Shown here: piece by piece, positions 12,353 to 24,083 of the stretch
How the letters are laid out: each line of letters opens with the position of its first letter
How positions within the stretch are numbered: the first letter of the stretch is position 1
NCBI GenBank assembly: GCA_012932295.1
Contig: JAAONU010000019.1
Coordinates: forward strand, 23,135,908-23,199,907
Length of the DNA: 64,000 bases
Direction: 5' to 3'
Source: Cyclina sinensis
Lineage: Eukaryota > Mollusca > Bivalvia > Venerida > Veneridae
The notes under the pieces: model-generated
Told to the model about the DNA's origin: nothing
Database searches by the model: none
Seen by the model: the letters and a program-made list of their open reading frames with translations, nothing else
Translations under genes and position numbers: made by a program

Positions 12353-12530
12353 GGCTTTTGCTTTGTTATATCTTGTGCCACATGTTTGTTTATATTTGTG
12401 GCTTTTACTTTGTTATCACTTGTGCCACATGTTTGTTTATATTTGTGGCGTTTACTTTGTTATCACTTGTGCCACATGTTTGTTTATATTTGTGGCGTTT
12501 ACTTTGTTGTAACTTGGTCCACATGTTTGT
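12353..12530. repeat. 47-bp minisatellite, about four copies
   Basis: The unit contains 'cttgtgccacatgtttgttt' followed by 'atatttgtggc'. The first and last copies are diverged. It starts directly after the decayed fragment at 12.2 kb. Confidence 0.85.
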
Positions 12531-14289
12531 AAAATGTAAGTTTACAAAGGTCTCTTGAACAAATACAGTCATACTCAATGAATAAGTAAGAGGAGTTGTA
12601 ACTCTGTTTCTATATTCTTATCAGAACTCAGATATTGATACCATAATTACATTCTGTTTGCATTCCAGTGAAAGATTATTAGATATGTAGGTATACCCCT
12701 AAATAGAAATATGCTTATCTCTTTAGAAACATATGTTATTTTAGAAATAAAAATGATTTGGGACAGTTAAGCTGAATAAGATCTTTTCGACTTTATGACT
12801 AACTGTAATCTTTCTTGAAATGTCGTTTGTTTTTTTGACAGCCATTTGAATTACCTAGACAAATGCAGAGTTACATACTCAAACTTGCAGATGTAAAAAG
12901 CAATATTTTTCTAGAAGAAAAAAATCAATTTTACCTCCTTATTTTTAAGCCGGATATTACAAAATCTGAAAAGTTGAAATTTAAAGGGGTTCGTGGCATT
13001 GAACTGAAATGATGTATAGGTTATAATAACCTTAGATAACAAATGTTTGAACATTGAATTCAAAATCGTAGATATAAAAATGCCGGTTTCATAAGAATCA
13101 GGTAAAAAGTATTGACCCTAATTAACTTTTTCACCAGGTTTAAAAATGAAAATTCTCAGTGAATCACTTTTCTTGAGAGAATTTTTTAATGTATACATAA
13201 AACGAGCTTCTCTGTTCTTCGGCTGCACAAAAATTGCAGCCAGACGCTTACTTGTCTCGACTATCAAAGCAAGTGTTCGGTTTACAACAGCAGACAATTA
13301 ATCAGAAAAACAGAAGCAGAGATAATTGTTTAGAGCAGTCTTAACAGACTGAGATTATATATATATTGTTTCACATATACTTAAGCTCTAATTACATTTT
13401 CCTAAACAATGCATTGTTTGAAAATTAGTTTGATTTTATTTAGGTAGCCAGTGTTAACTTTTTAACAACAGTACTTTTTCTGCATCTATCTGTCTAACAG
13501 AAGCATGTTCATATTTCAAAAACCTGTACAAAGTCATTTTGAAATTATCTTAATCTCTCTCACACACACACACACACAAAATAAAACTGAAAAACTTATT
13601 TTTGTATTTCGTTTTGAACAAAGAGGAGATTTTGTCTAATATGAAAAAAATGTTTATTTTATGATAACCCCTCGAATAAAAAATTCCTGCAAGCTTGTTT
13701 GTTTTGGAAACCTTCTGACACTTCAAAATGACTTAACAGGTCTATGCATTTTTAAGTGAATCTCTTCTTGGTGGTGACTCTATGATTGAATTAATTTCAC
13801 ATCGGACAGCTCTGTTGAACCGAAATTTTCACACAAACGAATTCGTCACATGTGTGAAAAATTCGTACGAGTTCTTCACATACGTGTGAAAATTTCGTAC
13901 GAAAATGGCCAAAAATGTGCTGTGAAAATTTCGAGGCCTATTTTCTAACCACCACTAGGTATCAACGAATTTTTCACATAATTATGTGACACATTCCTAC
14001 GTCTTGCACACATGACTTTGTTATGAAGTTAAATCCTGAAAACTATAATTATTACTGTTAGCTCTTATGGATTTACATGATTTCTCAGCATTTGAAAATA
14101 TCTCTAGCTCCTCGGTATCGTGCATTTTTGATGCATGGAATCGCTCCTTTGCTCGGGAAAGCATAATTTAAACAAGATGCAACAATAAAGGACCTATAAG
14201 TCGTATTGCATTATATAGGAAGTCAGTATAGATATTTTCCTAGTTCAATCATAGGTAGATGCAATATAATTTTGTAAAATGAGAACTTG

Positions 14290-14540
14290 TAAGAATGTAA
14301 TCTTGACGTAATCTTAATTTTCGTCAAGCAAACGTCACGCGACGAATCGCAATGTTGCGTGTTTTATCGTAAACTGACGATGTTGTATTGCAATTAAGCA
14401 ATATCGTATCGCGTTATTACATGTCGTGCGCTGGGCGACGCACGGCAATGCGATACGACATTGCGACATTTTCCGAATTTCGTATCGGATTGTCATGCGC
14501 TGTATCGCCATGTTGCGATGTCTTATCGCACTTCCGCTGT
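14290..14540. repeat. CpG-rich degenerate repeat within the TIR element
   Basis: This stretch is unusually rich in CG for the window and is made of recurring words such as cgatacgacattgcgac, cgcaatgttgcg and tatcgca on both strands. No gene is recognised in it. Confidence 0.5.
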
Positions 14541-15360
14541 CGCTAGTCGCATATATGGTATTTACGGAGAGATGTCGTTTTAGAATTTAGTAAGTGGTTG
14601 TATTTCAATATTACGGAACTAAACCGCAGTCGATCAGTCTGACACCATTTGACAGACCGGACACATCAATTTGTAAGGATGACCTTCAAACATCGACATT
14701 TTCAAATAAATACCTCCGGCAGCGTTTCGGGCCATTAAATTTATGACGCTGTGTATACCCGGAGGCGGCCCTGCAGTGGGATCAAACCACAACATGTTGA
14801 TGTAAATAACCACAGACAAAATGTCAAATTAAAGGGATGTAACGCATCTAGCAAACAGAGCCAGGCTCATGGTCCAAGGAGGACCAGAATAAATAACTAC
14901 CCTGAAGTGGTGACGGGGAATGTCAAGCGACAACTCGATATCGCATCATTGTGATATTACACACGACATTCTCAAACGAAGTTATGAGTATTTCAAAACT
15001 TTTATGATATTCATATATCATTATTATATTTCCTGCCAATTATGTGATTAGTGTAATCTTATTGATAATGGGGGCAGAGCTTGTGAATCGAGCGAGCCTC
15101 TCCTTAAAATTAATTAGTTTCACTTAATATGTTCTAAATTACTTTGAATATATAGTGGGCAAAGCTTCGAATTCCCGCCAAAACTAATAAGTAAACAAAT
15201 CTTAATGAATAAGTACACCAATTTTGACTACTTTCCACTGATTCTGTTGGATGAAAATCAGGTTTTAGTCTAATGCAAAGGTTGACATTGTTTCAGCCGT
15301 TTGATGATCTTACCGGCTCTTTTTATATTGATATATACTATTCTAGGAGGTAAATTTCAC

Positions 15361-15480
15361 GCATTTGCAGTTAGAATGCTGAACATTCAGTGATGAAAAT
15401 ATGTTATATTATGGACCAAGTAATTTGCAGTTAGAATGTTGAACATTTTCTGATGAAAATATGTTATATTATGGACCAAG
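15361..15480. repeat. 60-bp direct tandem duplication
   Basis: Two adjacent 60-bp units share 'ttgcagttagaatg' and 'aatatgttatattatggacc', with only a few mismatches. Confidence 0.9.
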
Positions 15481-15921
15481 TACATTTTTCCATATATCAA
15501 TATTTGATATATCAGAATATTTGTTTGAAATTAAAAACGTTTCCTTTGGTAAAAATCGTTAAAAAGTTCACTTATTATTTTGTTTTAGTAAACATTGGAC
15601 GAGGCGTTATAAAGATAACGCTCTGACTGGTTCCGTCTATTTGTGATTTGTAAAAATAACATGTCTTTTAATTATCTGTGTTTCAAATTCATCTTTAGCT
15701 CGGCTGTTACGAAGAAAAAGTCGAGGTTTTGTCATAGCCCCCTCGTTGTCGTCGTCTTTGTCGTGCAAATACTTTGACATTTTCCAATATCTCTGGTGTT
15801 ATCCCATGTATCATTTTCAAACTTGGAACACTTCCTGAATTTGTTAGACAATTTACCTAACTCTATCATGGTTATTCTCTGAATTATGCCCCTTTTATCT
15901 TAGAACATTCTTTAAAAGGTA

Positions 15922-16203
15922 CAATATAGAAGTTAAGATTTTTACGTGTAACGTGTACGTGTACGTGTAAAGATTTCAACACTAATTCAATAAGCGCTTA
16001 GCAACGCATCGTTGAACAATCCCGATATCTGCACGTCACAAGTTACGAAAGGTTTAAAATTTGCAATTTCACACGTAAAATAGCGATTTTGCTACTTGTT
16101 GAAAACCAATAACGTGTGGTTATAGCGAGAGTAATTGCATCGTGGGAAAATGCTACAAGTACACGTACATGTTACACGTAAAAATCTTAACCTCTATATT
16201 ATC
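15922..16203. mobile_element. Nested MITE with about 45-bp inverted repeats
   Basis: 'gttaagatttttacgtgtaa' near 15,933 is mirrored by 'ttacacgtaaaaatcttaac' near 16,172, and the arms extend outward and inward with few mismatches (inner part ACGTGTACGTGT). The element is about 280 bp, has no ORF and sits inside the 3.84-kb element. Confidence 0.7.
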
Positions 16204-16389
16204 TCTGCTATTACTCGATGCATTGCCTCAAAACTTGGAACACGCCTTAATGATAACAACATGCAATTGTTTGGAAAGTTACATACATAACTCCATCATG
16301 ATTATTGAATTTTGCCCCTTTTTAGCTCTACTATTCTAAGAATATGAAGAGCTGTTACAGTCACCCGTGCGTCGGCACACGCGTCCGGT

Positions 16390-16800
16390 TAAAGTTTTGG
16401 GATGAAGTTATATCTCTGAAACTACTTAAGATATTCAATTAATGAAAGTCGCACATGGCTTCGGGTCCCATATCTTTTGGTTGGATTTTAACAGAATTAT
16501 GCACCGTTATGTACTTAGAAAAAACCTTAACCTAGGTTAAAGTTTTTGGAATGAAGTCATATCTCTGAAACTATTGAAGAAATTCAATTGAAAGTTCACA
16601 CATGGCTCCTTGGTCATTATGTAAGATTACTAATTAAGTCCCAAAACTTTTGGTTGGATTTTAACAGAATTATTCCCCTTAATGTACTCAGTAAAATCTT
16701 TAACCTAGGTTTTAAAGTTTTTGGAATGAGGTCATATCTCTGAAACTGCTAAAGATTTTCATTTGAAAGTTCACACATGACTTCTATATTACAAAACATC
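16390..16800. repeat. Three tandem degenerate units of 150-175 bp
   Basis: 'catatctctgaaact' preceded by 'aaagtttt(t)gg' recurs near 16,393, 16,541 and 16,717, each followed by a 'ttgaaagttcacacatg'-type phrase. This resembles a dispersed bivalve repeat. No gene is seen. Confidence 0.65.
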
Positions 16801-16887
16801 AATACATGTAATTTATTACGATCACCAGTTCGTTGACGTCAGCGTTGACTAACGTTAATGAAATAGTCAAATAACTTCGAAATGATC

Positions 16888-17222
16888 AGGCAGCGCGCAC
16901 TGCCGACGGTGGTGCTTGTACATTCTACTCTAGGCAGCGTGCACTGCCGCCGGTGATGCTCGTACATTCAACTCTAGGCGGCGTGCACTGTCGCCGTTGG
17001 TGCTCGTTCCTTCTACTCTTGGCAGCGTGCACTGCCGCAGGTGATGTTCGTACATTCTACTTTTGGCAGCGTGCACTGCCGCCGGTAGTGCTGTTACCTT
17101 TTACTCTAGACAGCGTGCACTGCCGCCGGTGGTGCTCTTACATTCTACTCTAGGCAGCGTGCAATGGCGCCGGCGCTCTAACCTTCTACTCTAGGCAGCG
17201 TGCACTGCCGCCGGTGGTACTC
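16888..17222. repeat. 44-bp GC-rich minisatellite, about 7.5 copies
   Basis: The unit contains 'ggcagcgtgcactgccgccg', 'gtggtgctcg' and 'tacattctactct'. The GC-rich half is a near palindrome (GGCAG.GTGCAC.GCC). A 66-codon ORF over it is an artefact of the repeat. Confidence 0.9.
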
Positions 17223-17798
17223 GACCTCGCGTTACTCCGATAACAAGGCACTCGTCATGACGCTATCGTATCTTCATTGTTTGGGCTATAAGAGGAATAA
17301 CTTAGATTCATTACTAAATCAAATCATCCTGAAGAAATTCTCCTGATACGCAAAAAGGTCCTAGTGATTTTCATTGGGCGGGTGCGTGCGTGTGTTTGAT
17401 AGATCCTCTGATATACGTACCTTTTTAAAAAAAAAATATGTGAATTTTCCGTTCGAAAATATTTTGTCAAATCATTTTTCTACTTTTTTTGTCATGTGAA
17501 AATTTCGTATCTGTTTTAGGGGGGTCTAAGGTTCCATACGAAATTTTCACAAATATGTGAAATTTTCGTACGAAATTTTCACACGTATGTGAGGAATTCG
17601 TACGAATTTTTCACACGTGTGACGAATTCGTTTGTGTGAAAATTTCGGTTCAACACAGCTCAGCTATCATATTGGTTTAAAATGAAACTTTTTATATTTA
17701 AATATCTCAAGTAAACCCATTTATGTATTCTTTGCCGCCAACAACCAACATGTAAATATTTTCATGCATTTTTTCCCTTGTTGCTGTTTTTTCTTTAT

Positions 17799-17856
17799 GT
17801 TGTTGTTGTTGCTGTGGTGGTGGTGGTATGTGTGTGTGCGCGCGTGTGTGTGTGTC
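17799..17856. repeat. (GTT)n / (GTG)n / (GT)n compound microsatellite
   Basis: Adjacent GTT, GTG and GT runs with a short CG-alternating insert. Confidence 0.85.
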
Positions 17857-18799
17857 TGAAGAAAGATTAGAACTGAATCAAATTATTTGCAAATCAAAGA
17901 ATTTGATTGACATAACAAAGAGCCTATAACTTTATGATGATCTTTGTGATTCAAGTGACGAATAATTCAGTGAAGCGAATTGAACAAAGAATAATGTGTT
18001 GAATTACTGATTTAAACATGCAAATCGTGTAGGCGTTACACACCATCTCTAAAATATAGTATGTTCGATAAATAGAATCAGAGTTACGGAAAAGTTGGAG
18101 ATAGATTGCCGCTAAGATATTTGATGGTTTATGTTTAAAACGAAGACATTGAAGAAGAAAAATATATTTTCAGTCATCGACAACATAAATGACAGGCATT
18201 TTTCGTAAAAAAGGTTGGACTCAAGTATTTCTAAGAAGATGAACAGTTGATGTATTAGTCCATGATAAAAAATACGGACATCAGAGGAAAGAATGGAAAA
18301 ATGGAAAAACAAAATTGTATGAAAGTTCCCGTCGGATCCTATTTGTTTCATCGCAAGTCTCTACTGGCTGGAATGTTGATAATGAACAGCTTGTTGATGA
18401 AGTCCGGCATGTTTGTTTACAATATGTCCGAGTCACGTTATCATTAGGACGTAGCTATATTTGTTCATGTACATTCTTTTTTAAATATTTTCAAAAGGAA
18501 AAAAAACTCTTAAGGAGTGTTTCACATTGATAAACTGTTCGTTTTCGATAATAAGAGTTGTTTCTTGATTACATAGGTCAAGAGAACGTTTGAATTAAAT
18601 GGAAAAGATATTGGCCCGTTAACTTCATGTAAAGTTGAAAAGTAATCAGTGTCGCTGGAATCACTAATTTCTATTAACTGTTGTCGACCTATTATCATAT
18701 TCTCATGTTACTTCCATATGCAAAAAAAAAAAAAAATAATAATAATAATTTTGTATAAATGTTTTCAATAATATTGTGGTAATCACTCTACTACAAAAA

Positions 18800-19170
18800 G
18801 AAGATTTTATTTAGTACACATAAATCTTTGGCCAAAGAAAGGCCGAAGTTTTGGTATGAAAATACGGCATTACTAGAAGCAGTAGAAACATTTGCTTACA
18901 AGAGGTCACATGGTGTTTTATTGATTTAGACATACTAAAGACCATTTAAAGACAAATGTGTTATTGGACAAATCAGCAGAACAAACAGAAAGCTGATAAC
19001 GAACTCTGGAATTACTGCCACAAATTGTATTGACATTCAGGACATAGTTGCTCTTGTACAAATATTAGCACTTCGGCCTCCCTGCTTGACAGTTTTTTCA
19101 CAAGCATTTGTTATTCCTGTTATTACTTATGAATGTAGTTATTTTCTAACCGCTTCACATGTACTCATTA
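18800..19170 (+). pseudogene. Degenerate copy of an unrecognised coding segment (copy 3)
   Basis: One frame reads LITNSGITATNCIDIQDIVA, then LVQILALRPPCLTVFSQAFV, without a stop for about 47 codons. It aligns with copy 4 (LVTNSGNVETSCIDIK…LVQ). The upstream half is interrupted. The repeated CIDI…LVQ core shows these relics once coded for one protein family, which I do not recognise. The nearby receptor-like gene has no matching segment. Confidence 0.5.
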
Positions 19171-20153
19171 CATAGAGGTGTTTTCAGAACATTTCTTTGA
19201 GACGAAAACACAATGCGATATGTATACAAATACATTTCACCCCTCTAAAAAAACTCCAAGGAGAAAGCATATACTGGTATTCATTTTTTTCATGACCAAG
19301 CAAATGGTCACTGCATCTATCTAGCAGAACTCATTTTAAAAACAATAAAAAATTAAGTAATGTAACTGCTGTTATATTTAGATGTATTTCAAGAAAAAGA
19401 CCTATCTTTTTAAGATAAAATATGGCATTTTATAATTCATAAAGTATTCTCAGGACAAAATAAAATGATGACAAAAACTATTTCCTTAAAGGAGGGAGTG
19501 TGTTTGATGTATCTTATGTAGAATTGTTCAGCTGGAATTGAACGAGGTGTTGTTTTTGTTGAAAACACCCACTTTGTGTCGTTCTTTTTTACAGGATCAT
19601 TTGTATACAAATAAGTATTAATTTAGAAAACAATATTTGTCTCTGTTAACTGTAAATAAAGAACAAAACATGCAAGAAAGAGGGTATTGATCTTACATTG
19701 CCATTTATGCACTATTTTTTTCGCGGAATGATATTGCGCTTCAAAAATGGCAAAAATCACTGTTCAGAAATTATACAAATATCACTGTAGAAATTAAATA
19801 ACTTTCAAATATAGTTTTTTTCGGCAAGTTTAACTTGTTCCATATCAACGCTGTTCTTTACCTTTATGAAAAAACCAGCTTTTTTATACCTTTTATTTAA
19901 TACTATTAAGCTTAGCATTTAAAAACATCATTTAGAAATAAAGTAAACAGCACATCAAATAAACCCTGTATTACAAATATATACATGTACTCAAGAGTAA
20001 AATACCTCTTGCATTTCTTGTTGATATCTAAAAACACTTTTCTTATTCGATTAAAACATGTTTCTGGCATAAATGCATCATTTATCAGTCAGCGATATAT
20101 ATCTCTATTTATTTTCCATTACTACTTTTCTTTTTATCGAACGTACGTGTCGT

Positions 20154-20228
20154 GTAACCGTAGTATCCGCAACGTTTACATCATGAAATCATCTTCCTGA
20201 TATTTGTACATAAATTGTCTGCCTTATT
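20154..20228. repeat. Perfect 75-bp direct repeat, copy A
   Basis: Identical to 21,412-21,486 by eye. It begins gtaaccgtagtatccgcaac and ends tgtctgccttatt. The copies are 1,258 bp apart. Confidence 0.92.
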
Positions 20229-20390
20229 AAAAGAGAACATTTTACGTTAAAATTTGAGAACAACTCGAATTATTATACCTCAATATATAATTCAATGTAA
20301 AACTCCCATAGTTGTAGTTAAAAGATTTTTCTGAATAATAAAATCGGCTGCGCCTCGGGGTAATATACCAGTTCTCGGGTTGACAAATAG

Positions 20391-20452
20391 AGAATAACAG
20401 GTTACTGTCTTTTGAGAAATCCCTTTCTCAAAAGACAGTAACCTGTTATTCT
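20391..20452. repeat. Perfect 29-bp hairpin with 4-base loop
   Basis: The left arm 20,391-20,419 and the right arm 20,424-20,452 are exact reverse complements around TCCC. The arm begins agaataacaggttactgtct. It is not followed by a T run expected of a terminator, and eukaryotic context makes that role unlikely. Confidence 0.95.
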
Positions 20453-21411
20453 TTTTATCATGCCACTATTATGATATTGCATCTCATTATTTTAATTCGG
20501 GGCGCTGATTTCTGAAAGTACGGTAACCACTTTGTACAAGAGGGTTATACGCCAAAAAAAGTAGTCCGAGGGTTTTTACCAATAATTTTATAACACAACA
20601 CAATTTTGGGTACAATTTGCTTTAACAATTTATTTGCTGTGTATTATCATAAATACTCAGCAAAGTCAATTAAACAATACCAACAATAAATATCATCAGT
20701 GCTGATCTGGCGTAGGAACATATTACCATTTCAAACAAATTTAGCAAATGGCCGCCGGCTGAAACAGACATCAACTGGAAAATTTAATATAACAAGTGTG
20801 ATTTTTAAAGCTATTAAGGAGATTAATACAAAAAGAACAATGTTTTACAAACTGTTAGCCAGATATTAACAGTTTAACAGTTAACATAACGGATTTGGAC
20901 GAAGGAGTCTCGGTCACATGTTCACCTCAGCTGTTCAAAAGTGTTCTCAAGTCACTGACTGAGAAAGGTTGCTGTTCTCAGACAGGCTTTATCAGGCAGT
21001 TGTCATAGTAATGGCATGATAATATCCACTATCACCTCGACAGCCATGGTTATATGTAGGTAGATAGATAAGAAAATGTACTATTAACTTATTCACAGTT
21101 CCTAATTTAGGAAACAATAACTTTTCAATTATTATTTTTGTTATAGACTTCATAGTATGTGAAGATGCTTTTTACCGGTTTCTTTCATGGATCTTTTCCT
21201 AACTGATTGATTGTGTATCTTAAATTCAAAAGCAGAACTCGCTTTTATTGCTGGACAACATGTTTCTAGCTACATTTTTAAAGCAACCGAAGAACACAGA
21301 CTCCTGATTTTATTTATACATATTAACACTGATTTTCACTCAAGAAATGTGATAATTTATGAGTTTTTGGTGAAAACATAGGCATGAATGTCGAAATTGT
21401 TATGTCTATGC

Positions 21412-21486
21412 GTAACCGTAGTATCCGCAACGTTTACATCATGAAATCATCTTCCTGATATTTGTACATAAATTGTCTGCCTTATT
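21412..21486. repeat. Perfect 75-bp direct repeat, copy B
   Basis: Second copy of the repeat at 20,154-20,228, in the same orientation. Confidence 0.92.
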
Positions 21487-22004
21487 TTGTATTTTGTACA
21501 TTTGATATTAAAAAAAAGGTTTTCATAATCTCCTTTCACAAACAATTACTATCGTATCCCTTGCTTTGCCATGATGTTAGTTGGTTTACCAGTCTATAGA
21601 TTTTTTTCATATCCAACTTGAAATTCAGGAGGTGAAATAAGCTTTTTTCCTACAAGGAATTAACAAATAGTTTGTTCTGACTGAAATTATTAATTATGTT
21701 TTGGAAAGGCATTACCTGCCAAAATTAAACAACATTTCCATAGAGAATGCAGTAAGTTAAAGGGTAAAATGGATATGCCATTTTATTCTTGCATTTAAGG
21801 GTAAACCTTTTTCATACCAATTCTGTTTCTAATAATTAAGTCTAGAATACAAATAGATACAGTAAAATTTAAGTATTAGAGTAATCATTATTAAGTAGTC
21901 ACATGACTAGAGAGGTAGAGTTACAATTTCATTATTCATATTTTTATCTTATATTCTTACGAACATGAAAGTCCGTTACAGGAAGATGCAATGCATCTTA
22001 GAAT

Positions 22005-22080
22005 ACACTGCCCAGAGCGGGATTCGAACTCCGATCTCACGCGTGACACGCTAACACTCTAACCATTGACCCGAAGAATC
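22005..22080 (-). repeat. tRNA-derived SINE head
   Basis: Read on the minus strand, there is an A-box-like 'gtcaatggttagag' and a B box 'gagttcgaatccc' at tRNA-like spacing. The acceptor-stem ends do not pair, so this is a SINE promoter rather than a working tRNA. Confidence 0.65.
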
Positions 22081-22385
22081 GATTTCCTGACGCTTTTATC
22101 AGAGGTTGTATTAATAAAATTATTATATAACCTATAAATACTAGTAGCTTTGAAATGCCTGTCTATTGCCTCGGTCAATATTATTTTTTAGGTACATATC
22201 ACATCATATTCACCAGCTAAAAAGTCCATATTTGTATATTATTGGAAGGTGAGCACTAAGACCCAACAATATCTTAATCGAATATGTAATATTAAGAACC
22301 CTTTCTGAACAAAAGTAGTTTATCTCATTACATCATTGTTAAGGGAAGTTCATCTTCATGCAGCATATAGATGGTTATCAGGCTT

Positions 22386-22780
22386 TCAGCTGTCGTTTAA
22401 AGACATAAAAAGATTCGTCAGCGACACTACAATCTTTTGACCTGCTGTACGATCAACCGTACACAAAATTAAAGCAATTTTCGTTTGTACAAGTGTCATT
22501 AAGCCCTTAATGTCAATACAACTTGTCTCTACATTTCCGGAATTTGTTACCAGAATGACATTTATTTGAATTGTTGATTTCCCCCAATAACAGAATCGTC
22601 TTGTAATGTCCTTCACTATGCCGGAATCAATACACTTTGATATTTTCGTATGGAACAAGATGTTGTGTTCAATCTATCTACAGAGACTTTGGAGGAAGAC
22701 CAAAGGTTTTACCAGCTTGACCAGTGATGTCAGATAGTTCCCTAGCAACCCGTATCAAAGCAAACCTGAAAGAAATAAAA
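22386..22780 (-). pseudogene. Best-kept copy of an unrecognised coding segment (copy 4)
   Basis: Minus strand. One frame is open for 90 codons and contains KCIDSGIVKDITRRFCYWGK, then NVILVTNSGNVETSCIDI and TKIALILCTVDRTAGQK. Just upstream (about 22,766-22,680) another frame after an AG reads ALIRVARELSDITGQAGKTF, then GLPPKSL and a stop, like a neighbouring exon or an earlier part of the same frame. Copies 1-3 are relics of the same segment. I do not recognise the family. It may be a fragment of a tandem gene family or of a repeat-borne gene. Confidence 0.45.
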
Positions 22781-23169
22781 CACCGTTTTGGCTCTACACT
22801 GACTTAGTCTTGATATTTATCTAATATTTCCTATTCATTTCAGTTCCATAGAGGAGTCATTGGCATGGTGTATGTTTCGTGAACAGTCGGCGCGAAATCT
22901 GGCTCAATCCGATGCCAAACTGACAGCTTTGAAAACTTCTAAGAAATTCAAGTGATATCAGCCAGAAGCTACTCACTCTCAGTCTCCGGACTCTATGTAA
23001 TGTAAGAAAAAGTATAAAAATCTGGTTTCAAAAGATCGGTGCTTTTGCTGTAAGATTTGTTTTTACAAACCTGCAAATCGTCGTTTTTCGGCTGTTAAGT
23101 ACTGGTTCAAGCAGAGCTATCCCAAGACTTTTATAGAAATATAACGTAATATTTCAACATTCATTATAA

Positions 23170-23590
23170 TCAGACAAAAAGAGAAATTATAGAAACATCA
23201 ATCTTCATTTTCTTGACTAGACCACTTTGTTTAGCTTCTACTAATGAATTTAATGTAGAAATTTGACAGAACAGATTCGAATGTAAGACACAACACTGTT
23301 GACTGCCTGCTTTACGGAGAACAAATTTCCAAAACAGTAAATTAGGCATTGTCCACTGTATCAAAATTGATTGGTAATAAAATCCGTTTCTTTTTCTGTT
23401 CAAGAAGTCCCAGAATTCCAATGAGATTTAGTTGTGCAATAATAACGTCCTTTTCTAGATAAAGGATACCAACTTTTGAGTGATATTTACAGGTAAAGCC
23501 TGACTTCAGTCGATAGACAAATATTAGGAAGTGACAGACTGAATCAACCGTATCAATGCACCTTCTTGGTGTATAAAAGTTAGAGAGCAT
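23170..23590 (-). other. Overlapping minus-strand ORFs, unrecognised
   Basis: Two minus-strand frames of 82 and 83 codons overlap (23,590-23,342 and 23,421-23,170), which could reflect one frame broken by a shift. The first contains DTVDSVCHFLIFVYRLKSGF and AQLNLIGILGLLEQ. It lies upstream, on the same strand, of copy 4 at 22.4-22.8 kb and may belong to the same decayed gene. No family is recognised. Confidence 0.2.
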
Positions 23591-24040
23591 TGACTATTGT
23601 TGAATACGGATAGCATCAATTTTGTAAGTATTAATTCTAGACAGTTGCAATAAAGACTTTTGCATTGAAGTGAGATTCGCTCAGAAGTAAATAAAGTAAA
23701 TGAGAAAAAGCAAGCCTACATTGAGTTCCGAACAAAGAAAACACCGTTTAAGAAGTCTTAATTCAATGAATAAAATGACATATGTTCCTTATAATATGTT
23801 AGCAACAATGGTTGTAAACAAAGATGTGTGTTAGTGGCTTAAGGTATCTTTTAAATGTAAAGATGAAGAGGCAAAGCCACATGGTTATCATTTATTTGAG
23901 AATATAACATTATGCAATAGAACGTGTCGATTGTGTTTAACAGATTTTTTTGGTTAGAAAAATGTGCTGTTCGTGCAAGTGTGTGGTCACCTTCTTGTGT
24001 CGCCCTTTCGAAGAAAAGGTGATACATAGGGATCGCTTTG

Positions 24041-24079
24041 TCCGTCGGTCCGGCGGTCCGTCGGTCCGTCGGTCCGTCA
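24041..24079. repeat. GTCCGTCG octamer microsatellite
   Basis: About five GTCCG(T/G)CG units in a row, a motif that often heads this type of bivalve repeat. Confidence 0.85.
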
Positions 24080-24083
24080 CGAA

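Larger units (their letters stand above)
10031..13805. other. Non-coding stretch 5' of the receptor-like gene
   Basis: No gene is recognised. It should contain the promoter of the receptor-like gene near 10,031, but no clear core element could be fixed. It also holds a CTTT-rich tandem at 11.2 kb, a decayed coding fragment at 12.2 kb, a 47-bp minisatellite at 12.35 kb and a short CA run at 13.56 kb. Confidence 0.5.
13814..17654. mobile_element. 3.84-kb TIR element containing other repeats
   Basis: Terminal inverted repeats of about 95 bp begin GTTGAACCGAAATTTTCACA at each end and differ at only a few positions. Flanks carry ACAGCTC at 13,806-13,812 and 17,655-17,661, a 7-bp duplication (8 bp with one mismatch), which suggests a hAT-like superfamily. 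The TIRs are built of short palindromes (TTCACACGTGTGAA, TTCGTACGAA). No transposase ORF is visible. The interior is a patchwork of a CpG-rich repeat, a nested MITE, tandem blocks and a 44-bp minisatellite, so it is non-autonomous. Confidence 0.82.
17662..20150. other. Non-coding stretch with one relic exon
   Basis: Outside the microsatellite at 17.8 kb and the decayed coding copy at 18.8-19.2 kb I see nothing that reads as a gene. Short ORFs on both strands have AT-driven composition. Confidence 0.45.

Noticed and set aside
12337..12558. 73-codon ORF with repeated LLSLVPHVCLYLW-type units
   Set aside because: It is the translation of a 47-bp minisatellite.
16953..17153. 66-codon ORF
   Set aside because: It lies entirely within the 44-bp minisatellite and encodes only its repeat.
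20391..20452. Hairpin as a transcription terminator
   Set aside because: Rho-independent termination does not apply in this eukaryotic setting and there is no bacterial gene nearby.
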